From CAZJJK01 sp964546285 (GTDB taxonomy: Bacteria; Spirochaetota; Spirochaetia; Treponematales; Breznakiellaceae), in assembly GCA_964546285.1 (NCBI GenBank), contig CAZJJK010000038.1, positions 1 through 25,862 on the forward strand: a stretch of 25,862 nucleotides of DNA. Direction: 5' to 3'. Below the pieces are notes generated by a model. It was given only the letters and a program-made list of their open reading frames with translations, had not been told where the DNA came from and did no database searches. Position numbers and translations under genes: made by a program. Of the stretch, positions 24,494-25,862 are shown one piece after another (position 1 is the stretch's first letter; each line of letters opens with the position of its first letter).

Positions 24494-25862
24494 ATTCACA
24501 CTATATCAAGACCTTGACCAAGGAATACGAGGACCGAGTCAGGCGCAACCCCAGCCTGAACATCGATAGTTTTATCATCCCCTCCCCATACGCTGTAGAT
24601 GACGCCTTCCGTAAGGATTATTCCCACTCCTATGTATGGGAAGAAGAACGAGAATTATTGGGCTATATGGAAACATACGCTGACCCGTCATCATCGCGTT
24701 TCCATATATACAAGATGGTAACAAGTCCTTTTGGACGGGCAAAGGGTATAGGATCGGCCTTTCTCGCTAAACTCGCGTCAGAAACGTCGCCGGAAGCTTC
24801 TGTCAATGTATTCGTTTGGGAACGCCAAACAGAAATCGTGGCTTTTTTTAAACGCCGCGGTTTTTCTGAAAAAGAACCTATCCCTTGGCAAGCTTTAAAT
24901 TTTCTTCGTTTGGAAGCTAAGGCCGCGGCCATCGCGGAAGGCGTAGCCCAGAGCGGCGCGTCAAGCGGTATAGCCGAGGAACTAGGCAAGGTTAGACATG
25001 ACGCGAAAAAAGCGATTCGGCTCTTGGCTGACATGGCCGGCGCCTTAAGCGCCGAGAATTGCAGCCGAATAATTGAGGATATAAACCGAGAAACCACAGC
25101 GCTCGTCAACACGCTTAATCTATTTCGCGATTCCGTTCAACGCTTCCGAACGGTTAACCTAAAAGATCTTATCATAGACCGTATCGTTCCAATGGTTGAA
25201 CATTCGCCGGTTCATTGCGAATTGCGCCTACGATTTGCCCCAGCGGTAGCTGAGGCGCGCGCGCATTATCTGGATGTGGCGCGGGCTATCGTGAACCTGG
25301 TATCAAATGCTTTGGACGCTATAAAAGCGGCTGGAAGGGAAGGCATTCTTTCCATTAGCCTTGAACAAAAGGGCGATTGGGTTAGTTTGGCGGTGGAGGA
25401 TAACGGCGTCGGCATCAGCTCGGATCGCCTAGAACCGGGTCCCGATGGTCGGCCTCGTTTTGTGGGCCTCACCACAAAGGGCGAAAGCGGCGAAGGTCAG
25501 GGGACCCGGCAGATATACGCTGTCTTCGGCGCCGAAAATATCGCGGTTCACAGCGAGCCGGGACAGGGCGCGAAATGGATAATCCGTCTCCCTAAAGCCG
25601 TTCAACCGGAGGATGAGAGACTAAGAGAGCTAAAGACCCGCTGGGATGAATACCGCTCGCTTACCGATCTTTCAAAACGAAGCTTTACCAAGATAGATTT
25701 AGATAGAGCGGACGTTTCAGCCGCCATCTGGCGCCGCAGGAAATTAGAAATCCTTATTTGGGACCTTATTCTGCAATTTGCCCGAAAGAACAATGTTCGT
25801 GATCTATACCGGAGCTTTCTGGCTTATATCCATGATCGTATCGGTCAAAACGATTTTAAGCG
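24490..25862 (+). CDS. N-acetyltransferase (GNAT)-histidine kinase fusion (3' end cut by window edge)
   Basis: The readable 457 residues contain two unlike modules. Residues about 40-130 fit a GNAT fold: YMETYADPSSSRFHIYKMV, the acetyl-CoA loop-like GRAKGIGSAFL (82-92) and VFVWERQTEIVAFFKRRGF. Residues 160-215 look like a dimerisation helix pair with a candidate phospho-acceptor His170 in VRHDAKKA. Residues 255-368 are an ATP-binding kinase domain: NLVSNALDA (Asn273), VEDNGVGIS (302-310), GESGEGQGTRQIYAVFG and SEPGQGAKWIIRLP. A further unassigned helical region starts at about 372 and continues past the edge. ATG 24490 has GGGAG and overlaps the PrsW-like stop. The frame stays open to the end. 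There is no membrane segment, so it is probably cytosolic. Confidence 0.85.
   Translation, partial: MNSHYIKTLTKEYEDRVRRNPSLNIDSFIIPSPYAVDDAFRKDYSHSYVWEEERELLGYMETYADPSSSRFHIYKMVTSPFGRAKGIGSAFLAKLASETSPEASVNVFVWERQTEIVAFFKRRGFSEKEPIPWQALNFLRLEAKAAAIAEGVAQSGASSGIAEELGKVRHDAKKAIRLLADMAGALSAENCSRIIEDINRETTALVNTLNLFRDSVQRFRTVNLKDLIIDRIVPMVEHSPVHCELRLRFAPAVAEARAHYLDVARAIVNLVSNALDAIKAAGREGILSISLEQKGDWVSLAVEDNGVGISSDRLEPGPDGRPRFVGLTTKGESGEGQGTRQIYAVFGAENIAVHSEPGQGAKWIIRLPKAVQPEDERLRELKTRWDEYRSLTDLSKRSFTKIDLDRADVSAAIWRRRKLEILIWDLILQFARKNNVRDLYRSFLAYIHDRIGQNDFK

Noticed and set aside
24663..25475. Minus-strand frames of 69-149 residues.
   Set aside because: Antisense to the GNAT-kinase fusion, whose kinase motifs are clear.

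Overview
The window looks like an ordinary chromosomal stretch from a spirochaete, most likely in the Treponema lineage. Evidence: a long-form PurL of the Clostridium/Treponema type, spirochaete-style lipoboxes (FSSC, LTLSC, LALSC), a DUF4015 putative glycosidase behind a propeller-like region, and several secreted or outer-membrane-like proteins with no recognisable family. Overall base composition is moderate by eye. No tRNA, rRNA, CRISPR array, phage gene or intact insertion sequence was seen.

Layout. 1-7200 (minus): a helical protein of unknown function, then an oligopeptide-binding lipoprotein, then purL, which runs off the left edge within about 50 codons of its expected end. 7214-9866 (plus): two lipoproteins and a small beta-rich exported protein in a tight cluster with no known function. 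9947-10267 (minus): a glutaredoxin-like protein with a strong promoter and operator-like half-sites. 10300-10487: an unexplained inverted-repeat element. 10530-14566 (minus): mnmE, mnmG and a DUF1361 membrane protein; MnmE and MnmG act together in tRNA wobble-uridine modification. 14620-16961 (plus): a promoter back-to-back with that of mnmE, a secreted CsgG-like/barrel protein, then galU. The galU start codon is the loop of a perfect 17-bp hairpin. 16962-17084: a long imperfect foldback between convergent genes. 17099-19381 (minus): the DUF4015 protein. 19382-19741: a repeat-dense non-coding stretch. 19742-23035 (minus): a two-component pair made of a soluble HisKA_2-type kinase and a REC-PAS-GGDEF-EAL regulator, with a good promoter almost at the start codon. 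23062-23613 (minus): shikimate kinase. 23732-25862 (plus): a promoter, a PrsW-like membrane protease, and, overlapping it by 4 bp, a fusion of an N-acetyltransferase domain to a histidine-kinase core that runs off the right edge.

Working together: MnmE/MnmG form a complex; the kinase and regulator probably control cyclic-di-GMP; the PrsW-like protease and GNAT-kinase fusion are translationally coupled and are the best candidate for an undescribed signalling module. The galU leader is the best candidate for an undescribed cis-acting RNA element. All calls rest on reading the sequence and recalling families; no searches were run.
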